This document shows positions 22,644 to 36,100 of a stretch of DNA of 64,000 nt, piece by piece. The translations under genes were made by a program, and so were the position numbers. The stretch lies in assembly GCA_036583965.1 (NCBI GenBank), contig JAZBQD010000028.1, positions 620,001-684,000 on the forward strand, written 5' to 3'. The DNA comes from Prunella strophiata. Its lineage: Eukaryota; Chordata; Aves; Passeriformes; Prunellidae. Below the pieces are notes generated by a model that did not search any database, was not told the origin of the DNA, and saw only the letters and a program-made list of their open reading frames with translations. Numbering within the stretch: position 1 is the first letter of the stretch; each line of letters opens with the position of its first letter.

Positions 22644-24238
22644 ATATTTTACCTTGTATGAACCTTGTGCACACAGCTGCACAAGACACATCTGTGTTAT
22701 TTTTAAGGTCTTTTCCGGTGTATTTGATTTCCAGTTTATCATAGTTCTCTTTTAACCTTTTTCTCTGTCTATTTTAATGAGTAAAGTAATTCACTTTAAA
22801 ATCCTCCCTTTTTTTCCTTTCCTCAGCAAAGATGCAAGTTCTCAAAACTGTAAGGAATATGCATCAGTGGAAAAGCCAGGGATTGAGCTGATTTGAATCA
22901 GACTCCCAGCTATGTGTCTGTATTGCTGCCCGAGTAATTTCTCTGCATCTCATCCTTTCTGGTCTCTCTCTTGTCTCTGGACACATTTCCAAGGCCTCGC
23001 CTCTGGGGAAAACTGGGGACCACAGCATCTTACAAAATACTCAGACACAAAACACAAATATAAAGCCAGTGTATCACCATGGGTGTTTTCAAGCTTTTTT
23101 TGGCAATATCATCCACAAAATCAAAGGAAGCAAAAGGAAAGACTCTCTCTGGTCCACTAGGTTTTGGTTCAGATGAAATTCAGAACCAAAATTTTGCTAC
23201 ACCATTTTATTTTTCTACACCACAGCAGATCAGAGCCAAGAGCTTTCTTACAATTCTTTCTGGTGTTAAAACTCTCCTATTTATAATAAACCTCCACTTG
23301 ATCATACTAGTTCCAGGCTTGTTTAGTGGCTTTTTTCCCTGGGAACCTCAGTGAGGCAGAACTCATGTTCTCTGCTGCTCACATCCTCCTGCTGTGGAGA
23401 TTCCCCCTGGAATCAGGGAGAACTCTGCTGGTGTCAGCAGCTCTGGAGTTTCCTTGGCAGTTTTGGTTGATCAGTGCTGAAAGGAGGGAACTGCACAAAA
23501 CAAACCTGCCTGAATGGGGAAACGTGAGAGCAAGGTCAGCAGCAAGTGACTGAGCAGGGAATGCAGCCTGATAGAGCTGCTCTTCTCTTTGCTACTGCTG
23601 AACCTGGGGATGCAAAATCTATACCTAAATACAAGAGGCTCCAGAAAAGACCATCTGGCTTCTTGTGGCACTTATGCTCCTTAATTACTAGCAAAAAATG
23701 CCCAAAACTATCTACAGACATCTACACCTATGGTGATATAATATTTCATTCTTATTATCTGTAATGGCAATAGCTCAGATCAGACAATGTCCAGATCAGA
23801 CAATCCCTATCATTTAATGACTTCAGGCAATGCCAAGAGCATTGACTCCTCCAGCCAGTTGCCAACTGCAAGGAAATACCTGTTCCTGAAAGTCATTCTC
23901 CTGAAATTCAAACTATCAGACACCACTGTAGAAAGAGGAGAGAATGTTGCTGCATTTGCTTACAGAACTCCAGCTTGGAGTTTGTGACTTACTCATCTTT
24001 GTAATTAGAATGTGTGAACCTATATGGGCATACATATCATAAAAGCATTCCTTAGAGGCAGCATTTACATAATTTTTGCTTAGGGAATTTCTCCTTAGGT
24101 GAGACTTACAATCAAGGAAAGACTTTAGTCCCTGTGTTCAAACTGAGACATATCAAAATTATGTTACAGCGGTGACTTGACCACTTGTCAGATTTTGTGG
24201 GTATAGAGGATACAGTGCTGGGTTCAAACTAAGAAATA
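22644..24238. other. Unique non-coding sequence
   Basis: No gene or repeat family recognised. A short direct repeat, CAGATCAGACAAT, occurs twice near 23775-23802. Open frames are short and without domains. Confidence 0.45.
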
Positions 24239-24313
24239 GTTTCCTTTCCTTTCCTTTCAAACACTGTAGTTCTGAGCCACAAAAAACCAACCAACCAAAC
24301 AAACAAACAAAAA
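24239..24313. repeat. TTTCC run and adjacent CCAA/CAAA tract
   Basis: Four TTTCC units at about 24239-24258, then unique sequence, then CCAA and CAAA units at 24281-24313. Both are simple repeats. Confidence 0.8.
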
Positions 24314-25482
24314 CTATCTGAGTGCTCTTTTCATTGTATGAACAGGATATAATGATAATATTCTCCTGAAAGATTTTTGACACATACTTGTTCCATTCTT
24401 GCTGCTGGGTTGCATGAAACAACCTAATGATATTAATGCTCAGAATATGCTATAATGTCCCCAAACTTCTTCCTCTCTGCCCTGTCAAGGAAAATGCAAT
24501 TTGAAGTGATCATTGGTGGGAGAATCACATCTGTGTGAACAGTACAGCTGCAGATGTTAATTTTATTATACACCACTGGATTTAAATATCGCCAGGTATT
24601 GAACACTTACAGTAATTACACCAAGTCCAAAGAAACTATTTAACATAAACTGCAATGTTGCATTAGTAGAATACATTTGTACATAATTTGTGAAATATCA
24701 GAGTTTGCTTGAGTTTAAGAACATGAAACCTTTCTATTTTAGCATTTTTTCAACAAGCACTGCTTGTGCAAAGAATGAAAATACTTAATTGAGATATTTA
24801 CAACAACTTCCCCTGAACCACAGCTGCCAGGTAGCATCTGATTACTGCACTCACAGCTAGAAAGCAGATCCAGCAGTTTATGGGGCACGATTATTATGTG
24901 AAAATAAAAATAACAACAGCTATTTCAGTGGCTCAACATAGGACACAGCACCAGCTATAATAAAATGGTCCTGAATGGATCCTTGTTGGCTCTGCAGCAT
25001 TCCAAAGGAATGGCCTGATCACCAAAGGCACCCCAAAGCACAGCTGAATTGGCAGTCCAGGACTCTGCACTGCCATCTGTTCAGCATTCTGAACTGCCAG
25101 CCACATCTTCTTCCAGCCCAAAAATACATTTTTAATGGCAGAAACATATTTTTCTAGGAGCAATTAAGGCAGCTCTAGGAGATGGATTATTACAAGATGC
25201 ACTTAAGTCATTGAAATGTTAATTGGATATTCTGGACCAGCCAAAAGAAAACAAGTCAATTTTCCAAAGTTTAACTGATTTAGAAGGCCTGGTAAAAACA
25301 GCCCAACCTACTCGTCCTCAATAAAACAACTCAAATCCTGCTCTCCTGGTTCCCCAGGTGTGCTCTTTACCACAAGAATATGCACACAGGTTATAAAACT
25401 ACTGGTGTGTGGTAGTACCAGCACAGAAACTCATTTGGCATGACCATGGAGAGTTTTCCATGGACACTGCCTCCTCTGTCAG
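24314..25482. other. Unique non-coding sequence
   Basis: AT-rich sequence with no recognised gene or element. Two overlapping frames on opposite strands at 24933-25163 show no domain. Confidence 0.45.
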
Positions 25483-25612
25483 GGAATGCTGTGGGCTGGA
25501 AGGGACCCCAAAAATCATCTCATTCCAATACCCTGCCATGGACACCTTCCACCAGACCAGCCTGCCCTGAGCACTGCCAGGGTGGGGCACGGATCTTGGG
25601 AACAGAGGGGAA
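25483..25612 (-). mobile_element. CR1 LINE 3'-end fragment
   Basis: The plus strand contains GGCTGGAAGGGACCCC and, further on, CCCTGCCATGGACACCTTCC and CACCAGACCAG. These are the reverse complement of the well-known 3' region of chicken repeat 1. The element therefore lies on the minus strand with its 3' end at the left. Only about 130 bp is left, and the terminal octamer repeat is not clearly preserved. It is a 5'-truncated, inactive copy, as most CR1 copies are. Confidence 0.85.
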
Positions 25613-25811
25613 AGCGGGGAAAGGAGGGGATTAACATGAATTGTGATGAGCAGCAGATCAACAATAGAATTTCTCTTTACAGTGTAACTGGACAGGGTAA
25701 TTTCTTGGTGCTACAAGCACTAAGTGCACCAGTAGAAAAAGAAGTATCTTTTGTGAAGCTTGACTTTACAGGGCACACATCTGCTGTAATAAAGCAGGTA
25801 TAAAAACACAC

Positions 25812-25853
25812 TATATATATATATATTTACACACACACACACACACATATATG
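25812..25853. repeat. Compound (AT)n-(AC)n microsatellite
   Basis: An AT run at 25812-25826 followed after two bases by an AC run at 25829-25847 and a short ATATAT tail. Alternating purine-pyrimidine sequence of this kind can adopt Z-DNA. Confidence 0.92.
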
Positions 25854-28800
25854 TACCTGGTATAAATACAGCAAGTTCCTCAGGATTCCTGAGAAGGAGT
25901 GGAGCAGCAGCACCTCCTGCCAGCTGCCCAGAAGTGAGGAGGCAGGCTCTGCAATGCTTCACATGACAGGACACAGCTGCAGGAGCAGCTCCCAGAAGCT
26001 CTGACTCCCAGCTACCTCCCAGAAAATGTGCTAGAAAATCAACAATGCTTCCAGTGGAAATTGGTCAACGACTTGACAAAGATTTATCAAAACCATGCAA
26101 CCAAAGAACAAACAAGTGTTTCTCAGTTGGATCACACCTCTCAGGAAGATCACTAGGTGTGGCTTTTCATTCCCTCATCTTTCCTTCCCACCAGCGTCCT
26201 ACTGGATGTGTCATTTCCCTCTGGTTCCACAACAGAAATTCCAGACTTTTTTGTCCCTGACATGCTGCCTAAAGTATCACCTTTTGTAAGCCATGAAATT
26301 AAATGCAGTTCACAATTTTTATTTGGGACTGAGTCTCTGTTTCCCCATATCTTTGATTGTGCTAAGGCAGTGCATAAATCCTCTCCTCCCTCCTCTTTCC
26401 TGGTGGATGTTGAACTTGGGATCCAGCCAGTCAGAATTTGCAGGCACTTGCAGAAATGATCTTTGATTAGTACTGTTTTTCTAGGGGTATAATGTTGTAT
26501 AATTGCCATTTTTGTACATCATCTTGGAAATCCAGCCTGGAGCAACTGGGTAATAATTGGCTCCCAAGATTTTTTTCCTTTAATTTGGAAACCAAAATTA
26601 ATACATCAGCACACCTCCCCCCCTCCCCCCAGGTAATATCCATTTCACCCTTTGAATATATTATGGCTTCATTTTAATTTTTAAATCACTCTCTGTCAGC
26701 TCTTGGCTATCAGTCCTCACTTCAAATATTTAGAGATATTAATCAGTTTCTTTCATCATCTACTGAGTGTTTGTTCTAGAAACCACTACAGTTATAGTTT
26801 AGAAACCTACCTCAAACAGGGTTTTTTAAATTTTTTTCTTTACTTTTAGCAAAAGATAGCTTCTATCAAGTTTAAGATTATGACAGCAAAGAGAGTGAAT
26901 AAAGCAGTGCAAAAAGGAGGAACAGTTTCTAGCGCAGCAACAAATTCCGAGCAAGTATGAGAGGGTTTTTATAGGAGTCCATTAAGTGGAACATTCATTT
27001 CCTCACAGTGCTGCAATTACAGAAATATCCCATTCTTTATGAAATCCATTTCTGGAACCAAGGTATCACCTAACTGAAACCCTTGTGCATCAAAGAACTT
27101 AACACCAAGCCTGAATAGTTAGGAAAGAGAAAGCCAAATCAATGGGCTTTGTTACCTACAGTGTGCTTTTGGTTTTCCATGCCTCTGTCTTCTCCATTAA
27201 CAGCAGCTTTACTGGTTGAGAGAAGCTATGGCACACTAATGCTACCTGTCATTAAAAAACCCACTAAAAACCCCAACCAACCCAAGAAGAATTAAATTCT
27301 GTCAATGTCCAATAAACAGACCCATCACCAGATCAGGGTGGGTAAATACTCTGGTGTTCATAGTTTGGTAATTTCATTTGGACTAGCTGTCAGATGGCTG
27401 TAGGCTTTCCCAAATGCAGGTCAGCCTGCCCACTACTCATTTAGGAGACTTCATTTTTAATTTTTAATTTTAAATTTTATTGTTTTAACAAACTCGAATC
27501 TTGCCACCAATACCTTTGTGTTTGTTTCTAGCCTTTTCAATCACTGTTTAAGGCAACCTGAGGAGCTGAGTTAAGGCTGATTCTGGATGGGAGGAGTTTC
27601 TAGCACAGCAGTTATTTGGTTTGACTTCTGCATTTTAACTTTGCTATTTGCCCAGGTGTTGCTGAAGCATGAATGTGAGATACCAGGGATACAAAATTGA
27701 GGGAATCCTATGATGTGCAAACCTAAGGTTTGGTATTTCCACAGAGTTGTCAGATTCTTGCTGCCTGTAAAAGGAATTCTGCATATCTCTGGAGAAAAAT
27801 GGTAACACTGCACATTATCTAGGGAAATAAAAACTTCCTGAATTGCAAAACAGAGCAAAGATCAAAGAATTGACAGAGAAAAGGGAAAGCAAAAAGATTC
27901 ACAAGTAGAATAGCAGATTCTGATAGAGATAGCAGATAGAGAGCTGTCTGAGAGACTTAGAGAAAAAAAGAAGCACTGGTCTTTATATAGTAAATTTGAA
28001 ATAAAAAATCCTAGAGTATTTACAGATAGTGTAAGACTGACATTAATTAATATTAATAAAGACAAAACCACATTTGAAATGCCTACTGAATTTTTTTATT
28101 ACTTAGCACTACTGATCCCTTCTTGCCCACAGATGCCCCAGGTATCTCACAAGGCATGTGAGACTTGTGAGCTCTGTACACCAGGACTCAAGGCTGAGAT
28201 GACAGACTTAAAACACAGATGGACCTTAGTGACAAGAGTTTCCTGCCCCTCTAAAATCAGAGGCTGTTTGGCAAGCAAAATTACTTCACTGTAACATTTT
28301 AATTAGTTTACCTCTTCTCAAGCTTTCTGACAGATGTAGATTTTAAAGAGGGATTTGAATGAGAATAGTATATCTGGCAATAGATACTGCACCTAATGAG
28401 TCTGGAATCTAATACATGTTGGTTTGCCACAGGACATAAGCTCCTGAATCGCACTTCAAAATCCAGAAGCAGTGAAAAGAAACCTCATGTTATTTTTCAA
28501 CATGCCCTCACTTTTCAGAACATTGCAATTTCTGAAGATCAACAACCATTTATGCACAATGTAAATATCACATTTCTAAAATTACAGAGATTATGTGGCT
28601 TTAACACCCCTGCAGAGAGTTTTGACCTTATGTTTCCTTCCTATGAAATACCTCACCACAGCTCCCTTTTGGTCAGCCCAAAAGTTCTCCAGCCATCTAG
28701 AGACTGAATCCAATGTGATCTCTCTTGGATTACCTTACACCAGAAGAGGCTTCAGTCCACAGGTAAAGCAAACATATAACTGGAACCCAGTTTTGCAGAA

Positions 28801-29300
28801 ATAAGAGCTATAAATATAAGCAAATTCTGCAGATTCCTTTCCCAAACACTTGGAAGTGTTGCCAGCATTTATTTCCCTTTAATTAAATTTTGAGCTGGAT
28901 GCTGTGACAGATTCCCCTTGCTATGTCTTGTATGCACACCTTCTATATTTTTTAAACCTCTTCTCCTCCTTCTCCCACTCCCTACAGATTCACCAAGACA
29001 TAAAAGGAATCCAGGAAAAAACCTGGCATTAAGTTCTTATCTTTGAAACCTCAAGGGTGAGTGTATTTGAAATCTACAGTTAGTTTTACAAGAGCTGAAC
29101 ATACGGTGATAGGAAGTTTCATGTGTGTGAAGACCAGCTCTGGTATCTCCACCAAGAAATGTGAGGAGTGTTAAAATACTCATTTTTTTCGTAACATTCC
29201 CCTTCTATATTGTCCTAGAAGCAGGCCTATTACACCTTTTTGTCTAATAAACAGTTTTAAACCACTTCCCATTTCTCACATCCATAAACCTAGATGCTTT
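25854..29300. other. Unique non-coding sequence
   Basis: About 3.4 kb of AT-rich sequence with a C-rich run at 26615-26630. Open frames of up to 118 codons overlap each other on opposite strands near 26150-26510 and have no recognisable domain. No transposon recognised. Confidence 0.45.
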
Positions 29301-29400
29301 AGGTTGGTTGTGGTTTTTTGGTTGGTTTTTTTTTTTGGTTGGTTTTTTTTGGGTTTTTGTTGTTGTTGTTGTTGTTGTTGTTTTTGTTTTTGTTTTTTTG
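29301..29400. repeat. T/G-rich low-complexity tract with (GTT)n
   Basis: TTGG and TTTTTTGG words followed by about eight GTT units near 29358-29382 and T runs. It is the reverse-strand counterpart in composition of the A/C-rich tracts elsewhere in the window. Confidence 0.88.
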
Positions 29401-30044
29401 TCTTAGCAAAATGAGCTCTTTCAGCTGTCACTTAGTATCTGGATGTGAACCTGACAACTGAACTGCTCTGTACCTGCTGCTAGCACCACAGGAATCTTTG
29501 TCAGACAACAAAAATGAAGAGATTTAAACCAATAATTGTTTCCAAACTCTCATTTTCTCCATTTTCAGCAGACTGACATCCATTGCCATGGAAACAGTCA
29601 GAGAGCAGAACAGCAGGGATACAATCTGACCCAGAGGTTCTAGGATTCTTCCAGCTCCCATCACACTGATAACAATTTTCAAGAAGCGACCTCTTTATTT
29701 CACCTTTAACAAGAATCAGGAACTTAATACTTACTCATGCAGTAAAACTGAGCTTAAAAACTGCTTCTAATTTTTAAGCTGGGCTTCCAGTCCCAATTTG
29801 CATTATTGACTTTCCAGGTGTATGTTAACACAAGCTATCTAACAGCTTCAGCACAGCCACCATCTCCTCCCAGGGGTGGAAGAGCTCCTGCCTCTCTACT
29901 TGCAACCCTACAAGCACTCAGCTGCTTCTTTTCATCATGCCCACATTGTGCCATTAGGATCTGAACAAGACAGAAACAGAGCTGAGCCAACAGACCCAGG
30001 CAGTTCTCAAGGCTGCAAGAGATGAGCACTGTCATGCTCAGCAG
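29401..30044. other. Unique non-coding sequence
   Basis: No gene or repeat recognised. Confidence 0.4.
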
Positions 30045-30165
30045 GAAAGGAAACAGATGCAGCTACCCAGAGTGCAAAGGAGCAGTCTGGAGTCAGAGCT
30101 GAAATTCAGATACCAGCCCTGGAACACTGCTAAGCACAACCACTTCACTATCAGAGGTTTTATTG
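30045..30165 (+). mobile_element. MIR-like ancient SINE fragment
   Basis: The order GGAAACAGATGCAG, then CAGTCTGGAGTCAGAGCTGA, then ACAACCACTTCACTAT follows the 3' half of a MIR-type SINE (GGAAAC...GAGGCA, then the CAGAGCTG core, then the AACCACT tail). Similarity is by eye and imperfect. It would be a very old, inactive insertion. Confidence 0.45.
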
Positions 30166-33100
30166 CATTTAAATATTCATTAAGTAAATCTTAAATATTT
30201 AAAATTCTATATGACAGCAATTATTCTGGTCTTTTGATGACAACCTTTTATTTTTGTCCCTGTATTTCCATAAAGCCTCAAGAGATTTTTACCTACACTT
30301 TCAGTGCTCAGCTATCACAGTGCTGATTCAGACCAGCGATACCAGAGGTAAAATCCACAAGGCTCAGGGATGATGGTGATTTTCCTTAATGGCTGTTATT
30401 TGGAGAACCAATACCAGGACACAATTGGATTGCAAAGATGCTGCACACACTTGAAACAGACTTAAAATTATCCTTGGGGCACCAGCTGCTACTTGAACAA
30501 CAGATTGTCCATGTAACATCAACATCACACTTTCATTCTGCACTGGGAATAACTTCAGAGAGGACACCAAGAAACTTCTTAGTTGGGGAGACACTTCTGG
30601 TACTCAGGCTATTTCCATTCTAATTTTAAGCACTGAGAGCTATGTTAAGTCACACAAAGTACTCAGGGAAAGCTCATCCTGAGTTTCTTTTGGGGATGCT
30701 CAGCAGAAAAGTAGCATATTTTTTTCTCAGGTATTTTTTTCTCTTGATATTCAAGATTTCAAAAAGCACCTGTATAGCCTCCCTGCATTTTCAACATGAA
30801 TTGCATTGTGCACTTCAGAGACTTTGGCTGTGTTACTTTCATGTAGCTTGCCAAATGCTTTGAAAGGTCTCTGAGTTTGTGAACTCAAGTTCAACTAATT
30901 AGAGGAAATGGAGAATTCTGAAATCATGAAAACCATAGGACATCAATAAAACATAAAGTCTAGCAGGTCAGTCCAGAAGTCAGCAAGTCCATTTGGCAGC
31001 CACTGAATAATGCCAAGGATGAGGAATGCGAAATAGCAATGGGAGCTTGTGGCAAGAACAGTCCACTCACCCACGCCTTCATTGTGGCTCAGAGAGACAC
31101 CCAGATTGTCCTTTGTCCCTGAACCAGCCCAAGACTGTCCCTTCAAGGAGCACTTCTGATGTGTCATCTTATTTTCTGTGCCATTCTGCACCCATCAAGC
31201 ACAAGCCTGGATCAGTAAATAGAGCACTGGGATGGTGCAGGAGACTGGAGTTCCATTCTTTCCTAAAATCCTTAGCTGAGTGGCACTGGAAGAGACAGCC
31301 TTTCCCCATGGCCCTGCAAAATCATATTTATCTCTGCAGGGTAAGATTACTTGATGGAAACAAAAAATCCAGGCATTATTTTCCTAGCAGGCAACTAAAT
31401 AAATTAATTGTCTCAACCGAGGGGAAAAAATATTGTCTCACAGATTGTTGTGGTATCCAACTGTCCCCACATCAAAGCTATTTTAATTGGAAATCTTGAA
31501 GGGCAGGAACTTTCCTGCAGCTCACAATCTGAGCAAAGTAAGTAACAATTAGAAACCAAATAGGCTCTACTAGCCCTCTACTCCTTCAGCTCAGCTACTG
31601 ACCAGAAAGAGGAAGGTAACTATTCTTTTTTTGGTGTGTAATAGGGGCTCTCCAACCGTGTCTGGCCCAGCAGCCTACCCGTGGGTGTGTGAGTGTGGCT
31701 GTCTGGCACTGTGCTCTTACACAATCCTGCTGGGAATGCTCCTGCTGGGAGCTCTGCCATGGACAACTGCTTTTTCCATCCCAGACTGGCTGTACAATTT
31801 CCTTACCTTCTCCTGCTTATCTGGCCCCAAAGCATTTTGTGGTGCTATTTACCCTCGTGATTTTGACAGGTTCTAACAGAGGATGGGTCTTGTGCTGCAC
31901 AGGCACAGCAAAGGCATTCCCCAGCCTCAAGGAACTCCTGATCAGAACAGACCACACATAAATGGGAAGGAAAAGTTTTCTTATTTAGAGTTGCTACTTA
32001 AATTTTCCATCTCTGTGTTCCCCAAGTCCCTTGCTCACTGAGGTGTGTGCTCTGCATGACCTTGGGCAGGATTTTGTCAAATGAATCCCCTGTGCAAGTG
32101 GTCTGACAAGGGGCAATGCCTTCAGCTCTGGCACAGCCACCTTCAGCAGCAGCTCAGAGCCCTCTGCCTTGTGCAAGTCACTCTCAGCAGCAGGACCTGA
32201 CCTCAGTGACCAGCCACCAGAACAGCTCCTGGTCAAACTATGGGTACTGGAAAGAACTGGGAAATAATTGCCTACAGTTAATCTAAGAAGGAAAAGAAAG
32301 GGCAATGAAGAGAACAAGATACAAGAAGAATGAAAAAAAAAATTAATTTCTTAAAGCTATCTGGGTGAGATTTTGATAAAAATAATAATTCAATTGACTA
32401 TTATCAGATTCAAAAGAAGTCATGTTTGTTGAGAAAATATTGTGTTGTTTATTTATGAGTTTGGTTGTATTGAGCAGCAGTGAGGCTGTTAATTTTTCTT
32501 TGTTTCTTCTAGGTTATGAGAGGAAGGATAATCAGGAGTAATTACTACCTGCTAGGAAATATTGTTGATTAACAGAAGGGAGAAATGAAAGGCAACCTAC
32601 ACACATATTATATTTCTTAAGAATGTATCTTCTCAGGGCCAAGACCAGGTTGGTGCACTTCAGCTGCCATCCCTAATGCCAAGCATGAACCTTTGACACC
32701 CTGCCATAGCACGTCCCATCATTGACACTAAGAAACTCGGCAGAAATGGATCCCTAAAACAACACATGCAAGGAAGTCCCCAAACATCAAAGCTTGCATG
32801 GAGAGCTGACGGAAAACAACACAGAGAAAATTGATGTGGGGAGGCAGCAAACAAGCAAGAACTCTGATGGAACAGAGGGAGGCTGCTCTGCTCAGCTGCA
32901 CTTCTGTGCTTTGCATTGACTTTTCACCAAGGTGAAAAATGGCTTTAATCAGCTCCTCGGGGCCTGTGCTTGGCTCTATCAGCCTCTCTATTGACAGCAA
33001 GAAAGTCATTTCACTTTGCTGGGAAATCAAAGTGTGGGGTAGAAATGGCAAGATGTGCACCTTTACACCAGAATTATGGGGACTCTTGGCCAGTGGAGTC

Positions 33101-36100
33101 AACAAAGTCTGTCTCAGTTCCCTCTCTATAAAATCATGAGCCTCTCTGCCTGCTTGGCTGAAGGAACACTTCTCCAAACACTCTTGCTCTCAGTGAGCTG
33201 GGGATTTTTCCCACATCATCAGCTGCTAAAAAAGTAATTCTGTTTTGTTGCTTTGCAATGAAAACAAGGCAGCACAGCGCCAGATACAGGAGAGGCAGAT
33301 GACACAGGAGAATGATAGCCTCCAACTGGGGCACCCAGCCAGGCTGCTTGAAGCACTCCCAGCCGATCTGGCAGCTTGAGGCATCCATCCTGGATCAGGC
33401 CTTTATTCTGGCAAGCCTAAATGTTTGCCCTTAGCAGGCAGAAGCACCAAATATTTCAGGAGAAGATAAATCCTTCCCCCTTGAAACAGCTAGTGGGTTG
33501 TCCGCTTTTAGGTTAAAAATGCCACTCCTAATTTCAGCCTGAGATCACTGGAGCCTAATGTTTATATTTAGTCTTAAGTAACAGTACATCAAAGTATTCT
33601 TAAATCCTTTCAAATTCAAACATTTGTTTGAATGTGAGAAGTTCCCTACTGAACACCCACCTCAGTTATTCTGGCAACTAAAAAAATTACCCATGGCTTG
33701 GTACACAGAAGAGAAAGCATTTCCAGTTATTCCTTTAAATTGATCATCTTTGCTTTCACACTGATCACCTCTCAGGTTTCAGGGTCATCATGGGCATTTA
33801 TAACAGTTTGTGAAGCTATACATAAATAGATTTATGTATCTATAGGTTTGCAGTGGTTTTATTTGGCAGACACAGAATGAGCAGGGCCATCTCAGCTGTG
33901 CTGTAATTCAGTGTTGGGGTATTCAGTGCATTCAGCCCTTGGAGAGGGATGGAACAGGCATTGGTTCTCTCCCTTCAGTGCTCCAGGACTTCCCCATATC
34001 CCAGGAGCTCTGTGGAGGGCAGGGAACCAGTCTGGCTGCAGGGCAGGCAAAAATGTGTGTGTAGAGTTGGACTTAAAAGAGACATAAATTAGATCCTTCA
34101 GCAAACTGAACTTAAATCTTGTTGGCAGGAGGACCAACAGAATATCGATCAGTGTTGGGATTTTCCAACAACCAAGATTTAGATCTGCTTTAGAAGAGAG
34201 GCAATTACTAAAAAGAGTGAGATCAGAGTTCATGAAGAGCAGCAAATTAGCCAGTAGTGAAAACTCCCCAGTATTTAGATTTATCCCCAAGTTACACACT
34301 ATGAATCTGTGCAGACAGTAAAGCTGTGTCTATAAAGCAAATTTTTTGAAAATTAGAAATACCATATCCAACTTGAAAAAAACTATCATACATGACTTTT
34401 AGAACAGATGTTTAGATGAAAGACAAAAATAAAGAAAAAATTGGGCCTTTCTGTTAAGAAAGCAAATAAGAAAAGCTTGAGGACCAAGTCTGCTAACCCA
34501 CAAAACTACCACTTGCCTAGAACAGTATATTATATATAATAGAATGAAAGTGCTAAAAAAAGTTGAAGTTTGACTTATTATTACTTGAGATGTGAGGACA
34601 AATAATATTCCTCTGATGCCTGGCCATCTAACTACACTTTTTTTTATCCAACATTTTTTATCCAGTAATTTTTTTCCAATATCCAAATAATTACAACTCT
34701 GGGAATACTTTACAGAATTCAGACATATGACTTTGAGTTAAAACAAGAATTTTCTTCTTCTAAAGACTTGTCACTGTAACCAGCTGGCACCAAAAATGTT
34801 CACATTTTGTGGAATCATTTCAGTTTCAGGAAGATTCATCACTGAGACAGCTGACAAATTACTAAGGCCACTAGAAATGGGCCTTTTTTAACGATTTTGC
34901 CTTGTTCTTTTAAAGTTACAGGCAAGTGGAAACAGAAATTTCAGCATATGGTTTGATTTTTAAATTATTTTTCTTTTTTAATGAAAGAAAAACTGGAGCT
35001 GTGAGGTGTTTGGGGTTTGGCTTTTGTTGTTTTTAATAGGTACACAAGCTTCAAATCCCTCAAGGCTGAAGAATTTCTTTGCAAAATTTCAGCAAGGACA
35101 AACTATTTCATGTCCAAAGAATAAATCTCAAAAATTCAAACCTGTAGTGACAGAAGATGTCATAATAATGGAAATGCAAAATTTTAGCACTGCAATAAAA
35201 TAACAGTAGCAATATTTTCATCTCTTCATTGGGCATCAAATAAAGAAAACCAGGAAAGCTTCAAATATAACTTTTTGGTTATATTTGGGGTTTATCAGGA
35301 CATAAAGGATAAAGATGTGAATTCTCAGTTTACACACTAGAATGTTAAAAAGAGGCTGTAGCTCTTTACCAAACTAAAATGAACCAACAGAATGAGAAAT
35401 TCATGTGTTTACTACACAAAATAAACTTGATACCTGAGTGCACTGTTCACTGGCACTGGGTAAGACAGTGCAGTGGATTTACTGCCTCAGCCAGCCTTTT
35501 TCTTACAAACATTTGGTTCCTCCTGCTGGTCAACCTGCCTATTTAATTTTACTCTCTGGCATAATAAAGGCTTTTCCTAATAGTTGCCCCTGGTTTACAA
35601 ATCATAACAAGCATGAGAGACTAGGAACTGACATTTCCATTAATTTCCTTTTGAAGAGCTGACTCTAACAGAGGAAACCCACATAATCCTTCCCTCCCTC
35701 CCTGCTCTTAAACCTTTGAGTTTTGAATTTCCTGCAGGCAAGACAGAACCAGAGTGGGAGCCACCATTCACAGGGACTTAGGTGGAATTTGTGCTGAGAG
35801 GAACCTGAGCTCAGCTCAGCAAAGTGCTGATAATTGGCTCAGCACCCACTTCGTTCAGGCAGGTTTGGGGAGAAGCTCAGCCTAAATGGAAAGGGGAGGG
35901 CAGAGGTGTGGCTGTGACCACCCCAGTGCCACCAGGGAAGCTTCCCCTGCTGCAGTGGGTCGGGAAATGCCTCAATTAAACTGTCCAGTGAGATGGTTCT
36001 GACCCCAGGCTTTGCCCCAAGCTGCCCATTTTCCATCTCTCATAATTCATCTCCCTTCCACTGCCCTAAACATGCATGTGTTCCCTACTTCCACACACAC

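Noticed and set aside
22401..22742. 113-codon minus-strand frame whose product resembles that of 44095-44346
   Set aside because: The similarity is explained by the two copies of the 302-bp LTR, read antisense.
31026..31499. 157-codon plus-strand frame
   Set aside because: No domain, no codon or GC signal that sets it apart, and overlapping frames occur on the other strand.
33105..33140. CTCAGTTCCCTCTCTATAAAAT as a reversed MIR fragment
   Set aside because: Only one short word matches, and flanking MIR segments are not recognisable.
32728..33177. 149-codon minus-strand frame
   Set aside because: No recognisable domain or splice context; length is within chance expectation for 64 kb.
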